Source: Paenibacillus glycanilyticus (GTDB lineage: Bacteria; Bacillota; Bacilli; Paenibacillales; Paenibacillaceae). From it: DNA of 64,000 bases. Each line of letters starts with the position of its first letter. Position 1 is the stretch's first letter. Below, one piece after another: positions 45,870-53,603 of this stretch. The position numbers and the translations under genes are program-made. The stretch covers positions 343,126-407,125 of the forward strand of contig NZ_JAMBNP010000006.1 of the NCBI RefSeq assembly GCF_023715145.1, written 5' to 3'. The notes beneath the pieces were generated by a model. The model was given only the letters and a program-made list of their open reading frames with translations. It was not told where the DNA came from and searched no databases.

Positions 45870-47117
45870 CTATTTCTTAAACTTTACTCCTTGATCTTCC
45901 AATATGTCATGCAGTTTGTCCATGGATATATTTTGCATGCTGGCGGCATTGTCGATAGAGAGCGATGCGGCAATACCGGCAGCCTGCCCCAGCGCGTAAC
46001 AGGTTGCCTGCACCCGCATCGAAGACATCGCGACATGCGTCGCGGAAATGGAACGGCCCGCTACCAGCAGATTGTCGTAAGCCTCCGGCACCATGCAGCG
46101 GTACGGAATGTCGTAGCCGTCAATTTTCCGCTCGTCCGTTGTTTTCTGAGCGTCCGGACTATGAATGTCAATCTCGTAATTCGTCTGAGCCACAACATCC
46201 GGGAATCTGGCGCCGCCGGTCAAATCCTGCTCGTTAAGCGTATAGAGGCCAACGATTTGATTCGTCTCGCGGGTACCGGTCTGCGGCGCGATATGGGTCA
46301 GCGCATAATTCTCAAAGCCGGTCTTCTGAAGATAATAAGCTATGGAGAACACTTGCCTTAGCGCTTCCGTCTCGGCATAATTGACTTCTTCAATCTTAGC
46401 CCCGTTGGCTTTGACGCGCGACATATTGACGAGCAGCGAACCGTCATTGTTATGCTCCCAATACAATCTTCTCCCTTGAGGCAGATCGGATACTTCTTTA
46501 TATTCGTAGCAGCCTTCCGGCAAAATAGGCGTTACCGGCTTGCCGGTATCCTGCATCGTGAACATAAGCGTCATCGGCTGTGTCAGCCCATCGCTTTCCC
46601 GGCCGGTTGTATACGGCACGCCGGCATCAATAGCGACACGGGCATCACCCGTACAGTCGATAAAGCAATCTCCTTCAAACGCCTTCAGCCCCTCCCGGGT
46701 CGATACGATAACGGCCTTAATCTTGCTGCCCTCCCGAATGGTGCCTACAAACTCGCAATGGAAGTAGACATCCACCTTTTCTTTCTTCATCTTCTCGTTC
46801 AAGTAATGGCGCAGCATAAAAGGAGAATATTGCGGCGCGATGGATTCATCATGGCCGGCAGGAAGCGACTCCGCCAGCATCTCCGCAATCAGCTCGCGGT
46901 AAATGCCCGTCACGTTGCCGATCGGCATAAACACGCTGACGTTAGCAATTGTCCCCATGCCGCCAAGCTGGGCTGTTTTCTCTAGCAGAACAACCTTCTT
47001 GCCGCAGCGGGAAGCGCTGATCGCGGCGGCCGTGCCTGCCGGTCCCCCGCCGATAATTACGACGTCCGCGTGCTTGTAAGTTTCGATTTCTCGCGTAAAA
47101 GAATAGGTAGTCATCAT
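45870..47117 (-). CDS. FAD-dependent oxidoreductase (FAD_oxidored family)
   Basis: 415 aa. Rossmann FAD motif VVIIGGGPAGTAAAISASRCGKK (dinucleotide GxGxxG), then LLEKTAQLGGMGTIANV, DCFIDCTGDARVAIDAGVPY, and the C-terminal LLVAGRSISATHVAMSSMRV-QATCYALGQAAG. This family is common in Paenibacillus and Bacteroides sugar operons and its substrates are mostly unproven; oxidation of a sugar moiety is plausible. Lies between binding protein and two-component genes. Confidence 0.88.
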   Translation of the reverse strand: MMTTYSFTREIETYKHADVVIIGGGPAGTAAAISASRCGKKVVLLEKTAQLGGMGTIANVSVFMPIGNVTGIYRELIAEMLAESLPAGHDESIAPQYSPFMLRHYLNEKMKKEKVDVYFHCEFVGTIREGSKIKAVIVSTREGLKAFEGDCFIDCTGDARVAIDAGVPYTTGRESDGLTQPMTLMFTMQDTGKPVTPILPEGCYEYKEVSDLPQGRRLYWEHNNDGSLLVNMSRVKANGAKIEEVNYAETEALRQVFSIAYYLQKTGFENYALTHIAPQTGTRETNQIVGLYTLNEQDLTGGARFPDVVAQTNYEIDIHSPDAQKTTDERKIDGYDIPYRCMVPEAYDNLLVAGRSISATHVAMSSMRVQATCYALGQAAGIAASLSIDNAASMQNISMDKLHDILEDQGVKFKK

Positions 47118-47181
47118 CTATTTCCCCTCTCCACAGGAACGCAGCGGAGGGCTTGTTGCCTCGCCCTCCCTGCCAGATTTA

Positions 47182-48729
47182 TTATTTGGTTGTTTTGTAC
47201 CAATCGTTCACTTCTCTGGCGCTTGCTTCCCCGCCTTCGGCATTATATTTCTTCTGGAAGCCGCTTAAGCCCTCCAGCTTTTCGCTGCCCGCAATCAGCT
47301 TCACGGTATAGTCGCCGGACATCGTCTCGAGCTTCATATTATTTTTCGAATAGTTTTCCAGATAAGGCGCTACGCTAAGCTCATTCAGAATTTTATCCGA
47401 ATCGGCCGTCTTGTTGTTGAGCGTATCAAATGCCTCGAACATCACCGGGTTTTTACGTACGCGTGCCTGCCAGTATTGCGGATAGTTGGCTTCGTCCGTT
47501 CCCACCATGTAGTTATTCGCAAGGTTGCGTTCATCGTTAAAGATCGGCAGAATTGGCGTGTACGAACCGTTATCAACCGTATAATGAGTGCCTTCCACAC
47601 CGATGGCAAGCTCTTTAAACGTAGCCGATTCAAGGCTTGCATTAATCCATTTAACCGCGTCCTCCGGATTCTTGGAGGATTTCGGGATAAAGCTCAAACG
47701 GTCAAAGCCTCTGTTCGCTCCAAAGCCGGATTTGCCGCTTGGGCCTTTAAGGGCAGGTACATAAGAAAACTTCGCGTCAGGCGCTGCTTTTGCAAGCGCA
47801 TCGGCTACGCCCGGAATGTCAGCCCAGTGAATCGCAATAGCGCCCGCTTTGCCGCTCGAGAACTTTTCTTTTGCCGTCGCGTCTTTGTTTACGACAAATT
47901 CTTTATCGAGCAATCCGCCTGCGTAAAGCTCGGAGACATATTTCACATAGTCCGGGAAAGCCGGATCGAGAACGCGGGGGACCAGCTGTCCGTCAACGTT
48001 ATTCCATGGGTTCGGCATTCCGAAAGCGCCTACAAGATCATCAATCATTGGCAAGTCGCCTTTGATGGTAAAAGGAACGTTCTGGCTGCCGTTGCCGCCC
48101 GGATCTTTGTCTTTAAACGCCTGCAGGACCGCTTCGAATTCTTCCGTTGTTGTTGGCATCTTCATGCCAACCTTGTCGAGCCAATCCGTGCGGATGAGAA
48201 TACCCGTGCCTACCGGGTAAGTAATGATGTTCGGAATGGCATACAGCTTGCCGTCAACCTTCAGCGCATCCATCGATTGCTGAGAGATCGCGTTCTTGAT
48301 GTTTGGCCCGAATTGGTCGATCAATGGGGTTAGATCAATGAGTGCGCCTTTTTTCGCATAGTCAGAGTAAAGCGCCATATCGATGTACGAGGTTACGATA
48401 TCGTAAGGCTCGCCGGAGGCCATGAGCAGATTCAGCTTTTGAGCCGGATTATCCTGCGGAAGCATATCGTATTGCACCTTGTAGCCCGTCTTTTCCTCGA
48501 GCAGCTTCGCTACCGGATAGTTGGCATAATCCTCGCCTTGGAAGACATCCAGTCGTTTCAGGGTTGGAAGATTGCCGCCGGAATCCGATGCGACCGTATT
48601 GCCGGATGCTTGCGGAGCGTTTGACGCTGCCGCGTCATTGCCATTGTTATTCGACGAGCATGCGGCTAAAGAGCTAGCCAGAACAACCGTTGTTGCTGCA
48701 AGTGAAAGCTTTTTTGTCATTTGTTTCAT
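47182..48729 (-). CDS. Lpl/YtcQ-type sugar-binding lipoprotein
   Basis: 515 aa; lipobox LAAC, Cys24. Type of large binding protein paired with LplB/LplC permeases (LDVFQGEDYANYPVAKLLEEKTGYKV, GEPYDIVTSYIDM, WINASLESATFKEL). ATG after GGAGGG. In this operon the permeases come first and the binding protein third, separated from them by a tandem hairpin array. Ligand probably an oligosaccharide; not readable from sequence. Confidence 0.92.
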   Translation of the reverse strand: MKQMTKKLSLAATTVVLASSLAACSSNNNGNDAAASNAPQASGNTVASDSGGNLPTLKRLDVFQGEDYANYPVAKLLEEKTGYKVQYDMLPQDNPAQKLNLLMASGEPYDIVTSYIDMALYSDYAKKGALIDLTPLIDQFGPNIKNAISQQSMDALKVDGKLYAIPNIITYPVGTGILIRTDWLDKVGMKMPTTTEEFEAVLQAFKDKDPGGNGSQNVPFTIKGDLPMIDDLVGAFGMPNPWNNVDGQLVPRVLDPAFPDYVKYVSELYAGGLLDKEFVVNKDATAKEKFSSGKAGAIAIHWADIPGVADALAKAAPDAKFSYVPALKGPSGKSGFGANRGFDRLSFIPKSSKNPEDAVKWINASLESATFKELAIGVEGTHYTVDNGSYTPILPIFNDERNLANNYMVGTDEANYPQYWQARVRKNPVMFEAFDTLNNKTADSDKILNELSVAPYLENYSKNNMKLETMSGDYTVKLIAGSEKLEGLSGFQKKYNAEGGEASAREVNDWYKTTK

Positions 48730-48773
48730 TGCATGACCCTCCTGTGAAATATATTATTTATCATCAATCCTGT

Positions 48774-49065
48774 GGTAACCGCAATTAGGGAGTAGTTCTT
48801 CGCCCTCCCTAATTGTCGGGTAACCGCAATTAGGGAGTAGTTCTTCGCCCTCCCTAATTGTCGGGTAACCGCAATTAGGGAGTAGTTCTTCGCCCTCCCT
48901 AATTGTCGGGTAACCGCAATTAGGGAGTAGTTCATTACCTCTCCCTAATTGTCGGGTAACCGCAATTAGGGAGTAGTTCTTCGCCCTCCCTAATTGTCGG
49001 GTAACCGCAATTAGGGAGTAGTTCATTACCTCTCCCTAATTGTCGGGTAACCGCGATAGGGTAAC
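48774..49065. repeat. Six tandem 45/46-bp hairpin repeats in the Lpl-like operon
   Basis: Units begin with GGTAACCG at 48774, 48819, 48864, 48909, 48955 and 49000, with a decayed start at 49046. Each has CAATTAGGGAG and CTCCCTAATTG, an 11-bp perfect stem, around a 12-nt loop (13 in the 46-bp units, which read TTCATTACCT instead of TTCTTCGCC). GGTAACC itself is palindromic. The two unit types occur in the order A A A B A B. Not a CRISPR: no unique spacers. Confidence 0.92.
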
Positions 49066-49095
49066 CTCAGGAATTGAATACGAAGCACGGCTTGC

Positions 49096-49968
49096 TTAAC
49101 CTTTCACCGAACCAATAAGGACGCCCTTGATGAAATACTTCTGCAGGAACGGGTACACGAGCAGAATCGGAATAGTGGAAGCAATAACGGTAGCCGCCCT
49201 GACTCCTTCCGCGGGAACATTCATCATGTCCTCCGCGCTCATCTTGAAGCTTGAAGAATCGGCATTCATCACAATGTCCTGCAAGTACAGCTGCAGCGGT
49301 TTAAGCGATGTGCTATTAATGTAGAGCATCGGATTAAAGTAATCGTTCCAATAATAAACCGCGTAGAATAGTCCGATTGTAGCAAGGACAGGACCGCTGA
49401 GCGGCAGAATAATGCGGAACAAAATCGTATAGTTGCGCGCGCCGTCCAGCTTGGCAGACTCCTCGAGACTTTGCGGAAGACTTTCGAAGTAGCTTTTGAT
49501 GACGAGCATATTAAACACGCTGATTAATCCCGGCAATATGAGAGAACCAAGGTTATCAATCAGATCCAGCTGCCGAATGAGCAGATAGCTCGGAATAATG
49601 CCGCCGTTAAACATCATCGTAAAAACAAACAGGATAATGATGAGGCGAGCGCCGGGCAGCTCCCGCTTCGATAGCGGGTAAGCCGTCATTGCCGTAACAA
49701 TGAGTGAAGCGAGCGTGCCCGCTACAGCGACCAGAACCGAAATGAGCAGCGCGTGGAGAAATTGATTGTTCGTGACGACATATTGCAGCGTATCTAGCTG
49801 GAACCCGATGGGAAACAGGTTGACCTTCCCGGATGTAATCGCCCATTCTTCACTGACCGACTTCGACAACACCGTGACGAAAGGAACCAGCGTCGACAGG
49901 CCCATCGCAATCAAGCTTACATAAATGACGGTATCGAGTACGTAATCACCGATTTTTCGGCTGTGCAT
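49096..49968 (-). CDS. Sugar ABC transporter permease, LplC-like
   Basis: 290 aa, six helices, EAA loop ESAKLDGARNYTILFRIILPLSGPVLATI, and C-terminus IKGVLIGSVKG typical of the family. Begins 12 bp after the LplB-like gene. Works with a shared cytoplasmic ATPase not encoded here. Confidence 0.93.
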   Translation of the reverse strand: MHSRKIGDYVLDTVIYVSLIAMGLSTLVPFVTVLSKSVSEEWAITSGKVNLFPIGFQLDTLQYVVTNNQFLHALLISVLVAVAGTLASLIVTAMTAYPLSKRELPGARLIIILFVFTMMFNGGIIPSYLLIRQLDLIDNLGSLILPGLISVFNMLVIKSYFESLPQSLEESAKLDGARNYTILFRIILPLSGPVLATIGLFYAVYYWNDYFNPMLYINSTSLKPLQLYLQDIVMNADSSSFKMSAEDMMNVPAEGVRAATVIASTIPILLVYPFLQKYFIKGVLIGSVKG

Positions 49969-49980
49969 GCTAATGCCTCC

Positions 49981-50892
49981 TTACCAAATGCTTCTCTTCA
50001 AAAACTTCTTGCTGAGCATGTTGCCGCTGATAATAAGAATGAATCCAACAACGGAGTTGAACAGGCCAACCGCCGTGCTGAAGCTGTAATCCTGCTGGCC
50101 GAGACCCATCCGGTAAACATAGGTCCCGATCACGTCTCCGGTGTCGTATACAAGCGGATTGTACATCGTCAGTATTTGTTCAGTGCCCGCTTCGAGCAGG
50201 CTTCCGATCCGAAGAATAAACATCAGCACAATTGTGGGCATAATGCCCGGGAGCGTTATTGAAATCATCTTGCGAATGCGGCCCGCTCCATCGATCGATG
50301 CGGCCTCGTACTGCTCCTGATCAATGCCTGCGATTGCGGCGATAAAGATAATGGCGTTCCAGCCAATCTCCTTCCAGCCTGCCGTAAAGACAACGACACT
50401 GCGGAAGAATGAATTATCCTGCAGGAACGATATCGGCTCGCCGCTAAACAACGTAATGATTTGATTCACCAGGCCGTCCGTCGGAGACAGCAGCGTAACG
50501 AACAAGCCGGAGATGATTACCCATGACAGAAAATGCGGCAAGTAGATAATCGTTTGGATCGTGCGCTTGAACAGCATTTTCCGAACCTCGTTAAGCAAGA
50601 GCGCCACAACGATCGGAACCGGGAACAGCAGCACAATCTTGTACATGCTGATGAGCAGCGTATTCGTCAGCACGCGGAAGAAGTCTTCGGAATGAACAAG
50701 CTTCCGGAATTGCTCCAGCCCCACCCACTCGCTGCCTCCTATGCCGCTGAATATGTTAAAGTCCTGAAACGCGATAACAACGCCGTACATCGGCGTATAT
50801 TTGAACAAAAGTAAGAAGATTAGTCCCGGTACGAGCAGCACGTACATATCCCAATTGCTGCGCGCCAGCTTCCAGCGGCTGCTTTTATTCAA
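49981..50892 (-). CDS. Sugar ABC transporter permease, LplB-like
   Basis: 303 aa with TTG start after AGGTGAGG. Six helices, family N-terminus WDMYVLLVPGLIFLLLFKYTPMYGVVIAFQDF, EAA loop YEAASIDGAGRIRKMISITLPGIMPTIV. First gene of the operon lplB-lplC-(repeats)-binding protein-FAD oxidoreductase-YesN-YesM. Confidence 0.93.
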   Translation of the reverse strand: MNKSSRWKLARSNWDMYVLLVPGLIFLLLFKYTPMYGVVIAFQDFNIFSGIGGSEWVGLEQFRKLVHSEDFFRVLTNTLLISMYKIVLLFPVPIVVALLLNEVRKMLFKRTIQTIIYLPHFLSWVIISGLFVTLLSPTDGLVNQIITLFSGEPISFLQDNSFFRSVVVFTAGWKEIGWNAIIFIAAIAGIDQEQYEAASIDGAGRIRKMISITLPGIMPTIVLMFILRIGSLLEAGTEQILTMYNPLVYDTGDVIGTYVYRMGLGQQDYSFSTAVGLFNSVVGFILIISGNMLSKKFLKRSIW

Positions 50893-51047
50893 CTTTCCTC
50901 ACCTGCTTTTCTTTAAATGTTATATCTGTATTGTAAAAGAAGAGGCCGGGAGGTTCGTAGAATGTAATCCTTTGATTTCTGGTTGTTTTTTATAAAAGTG
51001 GTGGGGAACAGCAAACTGCGCATTTGAATGTTCTTCCGATCGCCATT

Positions 51048-51130
51048 GCTCGGGGATTCCCCCTGAACGGGGAATAAGGAAGGAATCCCCGAGCAAAAGC
51101 GAACGCTTAAAAGCTTTCTGCAAGAAAGCT
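51048..51130. other. Structured leader element upstream of the LplB-like gene
   Basis: GCTCGGGGATTCC (51048-51060) and GGAATCCCCGAGC (51082-51094) form a perfect 13-bp stem. Inside it TTCCCC (51057-51062) can instead pair with GGGGAA (51069-51074), an alternative to the outer stem end. AGCTTTCT-GCA-AGAAAGCT (51112-51130) adds a second hairpin. It lies within the roughly 380-bp gap before the operon and holds no credible gene. May be a leader RNA or a dispersed repeat. Confidence 0.5.
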
Positions 51131-51216
51131 GCTTCGAAAGCATAGTCTTCTTCTACAGAATCATTCAAACCTACAGATTTTTAAAGAAAACAACTAGAGG
51201 AGGGGGAGGCGGCTTG

Positions 51217-51241
51217 GTTCTGCCAATTAAAATGGCAGAAC
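51217..51241. other. Hairpin in the OYE-lplB gap
   Basis: GTTCTGCCA and TGGCAGAAC, 9-bp perfect stem, 7-nt loop. Role unclear; no T-run on the minus strand. Confidence 0.4.
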
Positions 51242-51269
51242 TAATTTTAAGAACAACAAAACAAAACAC

Positions 51270-51308
51270 AAAAAAGCGATGCAGAAAATTCTCTGCACCG
51301 CTTTTCTT
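51270..51308 (-). terminator. Terminator after OYE copy 2
   Basis: GCGGTGCAGA pairs with TCTGCATCGC on the minus strand, followed by TTTTTT, 10 bp past the stop. Confidence 0.85.
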
Positions 51309-51318
51309 TTGAACATTT

Positions 51319-52356
51319 TTACACTTGTGGGAAGCCAAGCTTGTATTGTCTTGGAAGCTCGATTTCTTTATGAAGCACGAATGCCGCTTCGAGAGCCCAA
51401 TAAGGATTGCGAAGCATTCCTCTGCCCACCGCAACAAGATCCGCATCTTCATTGCCGATAACCGAATTGGCAAGCGTTGGCTCGTCGAGCCGGCCTACCG
51501 CAATAACCGGAACATTCAGAGCTTCTCTAATTGCTCTAGCGAGCGGCACCTGATAAGCGGCATGTGTTCCCGGTCTTCCCGCAGCCGCAATTGGACCCTC
51601 TCCGCCTGCGCTGATATGGAAGATATCAACGCCAGCCTCTTTGAATTCCTTCGCGAACGCGATGCTTTCGTTAAGGCCATAACCGCCCTCCACATATTCG
51701 CGCGCGGAGATCCGCATAATGAGTGGCATATCGGCAGGCATTTCGCTTTTGGCCGCTTTAATCACTTCTTTACCAAACAACGCCAGATCCTGGCCATACT
51801 TATCCGTTCTCTTGTTCGTCAACGGGGACACAAACTGATGGATCAGATAGCCGTGAGCGCCATGAAGCTCAATCGTATCTACACCGGCTTTTACCGCGCG
51901 GCGCACCGCGAGACGGAATTTCTCCACCATCTCTTCGACTTCTTCCGTAGTTAGCGCTCTAGGAGTCTTGGATTTCTCGTCAAAAGGAATAGCCGAAGGA
52001 GCAACGGGCACCTCCGCATCCTCGGCTTTGCGGCCTGCATGAGCGATCTGAATCCCTACTTTTGCTCCATGCTGATGGCTGGCTTCAATAATACGGGCTA
52101 ACGCGGGAATATGATCATCCGACCAAATGCCAAGGTCATAATCAGAAATGCGTCCATCCGGCTCGACATCCGTCATTTCAATAATAATCAGCCCCGTACC
52201 GCCAATTGCGCGGCTGACATAATGGGTATAATGCCAGTCGTTTGCAATACCGTCTTTGTTCGTGACCGAGTATTGGCACATCGGCGGCATAACAACGCGA
52301 TTTTTCAGAGACAAGCTTTTCATTTCATATGGCGTAAATAAGTGCTTCAAATTCAT
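51319..52356 (-). CDS. Old yellow enzyme, NamA/YqjM-like NADPH dehydrogenase (copy 2)
   Basis: 345 aa; ATG after AGGAGAG. LFTPYEMKSLSLKNRVVMPPMCQYSV, HAGRKAEDAEVP, HGAHGYLIHQF and VGRGMLRNP match copy 1 at 41193-42224 nearly throughout. Divergent from a LysR gene, which likely regulates it. Confidence 0.92.
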   Translation of the reverse strand: MNLKHLFTPYEMKSLSLKNRVVMPPMCQYSVTNKDGIANDWHYTHYVSRAIGGTGLIIIEMTDVEPDGRISDYDLGIWSDDHIPALARIIEASHQHGAKVGIQIAHAGRKAEDAEVPVAPSAIPFDEKSKTPRALTTEEVEEMVEKFRLAVRRAVKAGVDTIELHGAHGYLIHQFVSPLTNKRTDKYGQDLALFGKEVIKAAKSEMPADMPLIMRISAREYVEGGYGLNESIAFAKEFKEAGVDIFHISAGGEGPIAAAGRPGTHAAYQVPLARAIREALNVPVIAVGRLDEPTLANSVIGNEDADLVAVGRGMLRNPYWALEAAFVLHKEIELPRQYKLGFPQV

Positions 52357-52531
52357 ATCTCTCCTCTATTTTCTAATCCCATGGAAAACCATGATAAGGC
52401 TTTTGTAAATGAATGGTACAAATCTATTATATCTTCTTGATATCAATAAAACTAATTATATAAATTGCAATAAATCATAAATAAATTTATAATCAGAATC
52501 ATTCGCAACAGGCAGGAGAGGAAGAGCAACG

Positions 52532-53395
52532 ATGGTGGATTTTGAATGGTACCGCAGCTTTATCGCAATTTACAAGCATCACTCCGTATCCGAAGCGGCC
52601 AAAACCCGAATGATGACGCAGCCCGCAATGAGCCAGCACTTGGCCGCTCTGGAAGCCGAGGTAGGCGAGGCTTTGTTTGCGCGTGTATCGAGGAGACTTG
52701 TTGCTACAGAACGGGGTAAGGAGCTCTATTCCCGGCTCGCTCCGCTGGTGGAATCTCTGGAGGAGGCAACGGCTGGACTCAAATCCACCTCCCTGCCGAA
52801 TAACCGGGTGTTCCGCATCGGCTTGTCCCTTGAATATTTCCAGGAGCTTCTCCTGCCCAAGCTTACGGATGCTGCCATATGCAGCGTCTCTTACTTCGGA
52901 ACCGCGGATCAGCTGCTCGACCTGTTGAAGGAAGACCAGGTGGACCTGATTATTACGCCAAAGAAATTCTCCGTTCCCGGCATCGAATATGAATGGCTGA
53001 TGGAGGAGACTTTTACGATCATTACGCCTGCCAGCTTCGCCATCCCGGCACTTTGCAGTCTGAAGGAAATCGAGGAATGGCTGTCCGGACAAAGGTGGAT
53101 TTCCTACGGTCTGGAGCTTCCCATTATTAGACGTCTGTGGAGAGAGCATTTCAAGCGCCGCCCGCTTATTAAGCCCAAGCATGTGATCCCCAATCTGCAT
53201 GCCGTTATCAGGGCTGTCGAGGCGGGAGCGGGAATCAGCGTTATCCCTACCTATCTGCTTGCGAATTCGAAGGCGAACATTCAGATCAGCTTTGATCAAT
53301 TGACCGTTACGAATGAACTGTTTATCGCTTATAAGAGCAAGCACAAGCATATGCCCGAGCTGATGGAGATCATATCCATTGTTCGGCAGGATTAG
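52532..53395 (+). CDS. LysR-family transcriptional regulator
   Basis: 287 aa. N-terminal LysR winged helix (FIAIYKHHSVSEAAKTRMMTQPAMSQHLAALE, then LFARVSRRLVATERG) and a periplasmic-binding effector domain (GIEYEWLMEETFTIITP, AVIRAVEAGAGISVIPTYLL). Divergent from OYE copy 2 across an AT-rich 175-bp gap. ATG preceded by GGCAGGAGAGGAAGAGC. Confidence 0.92.
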   Translation: MVDFEWYRSFIAIYKHHSVSEAAKTRMMTQPAMSQHLAALEAEVGEALFARVSRRLVATERGKELYSRLAPLVESLEEATAGLKSTSLPNNRVFRIGLSLEYFQELLLPKLTDAAICSVSYFGTADQLLDLLKEDQVDLIITPKKFSVPGIEYEWLMEETFTIITPASFAIPALCSLKEIEEWLSGQRWISYGLELPIIRRLWREHFKRRPLIKPKHVIPNLHAVIRAVEAGAGISVIPTYLLANSKANIQISFDQLTVTNELFIAYKSKHKHMPELMEIISIVRQD

Positions 53396-53491
53396 AATGC
53401 CTTGAAATGAAGCTTTTACCGATAAGTTCATTGAATCGGTTTATTTTTCGTTGTTTTTCCAAGTGTTTATAGATATCCGTTCGCTTTATAC

Positions 53492-53505
53492 TGAAAGCGC
53501 TTTAA
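53492..53505 (+). promoter_or_regulatory. cre-like site before the GH43-like gene
   Basis: TGAAAGCGCTTTAA matches 13 of 14 cre consensus positions and is nearly palindromic, about 100 bp before the start codon. Confidence 0.6.
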
Positions 53506-53603
53506 TAATCGCTCATGCGAGACAATTCTTGAAGAAAGGCAGGCTGGTACTTAGTTGAATTGAATTTTGCTTAAAAATCTCTGCAAGGGAGAAGTGACTA
53601 TTT

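Noticed and set aside
48726..49026. Minus-strand frames reading repeated NYSLIAVTRQLGR
   Set aside because: Product of a 45-bp tandem repeat (15 codons); the B-type units shift the frame, and the array is better explained as hairpins.
48774..49065. CRISPR array
   Set aside because: Units are directly adjacent and near identical, with no unique spacers and no cas genes.
50920..51168. 82-codon frame upstream of the LplB-like gene
   Set aside because: No ribosome site, no family likeness, and it runs through strong hairpins; another frame is equally open.
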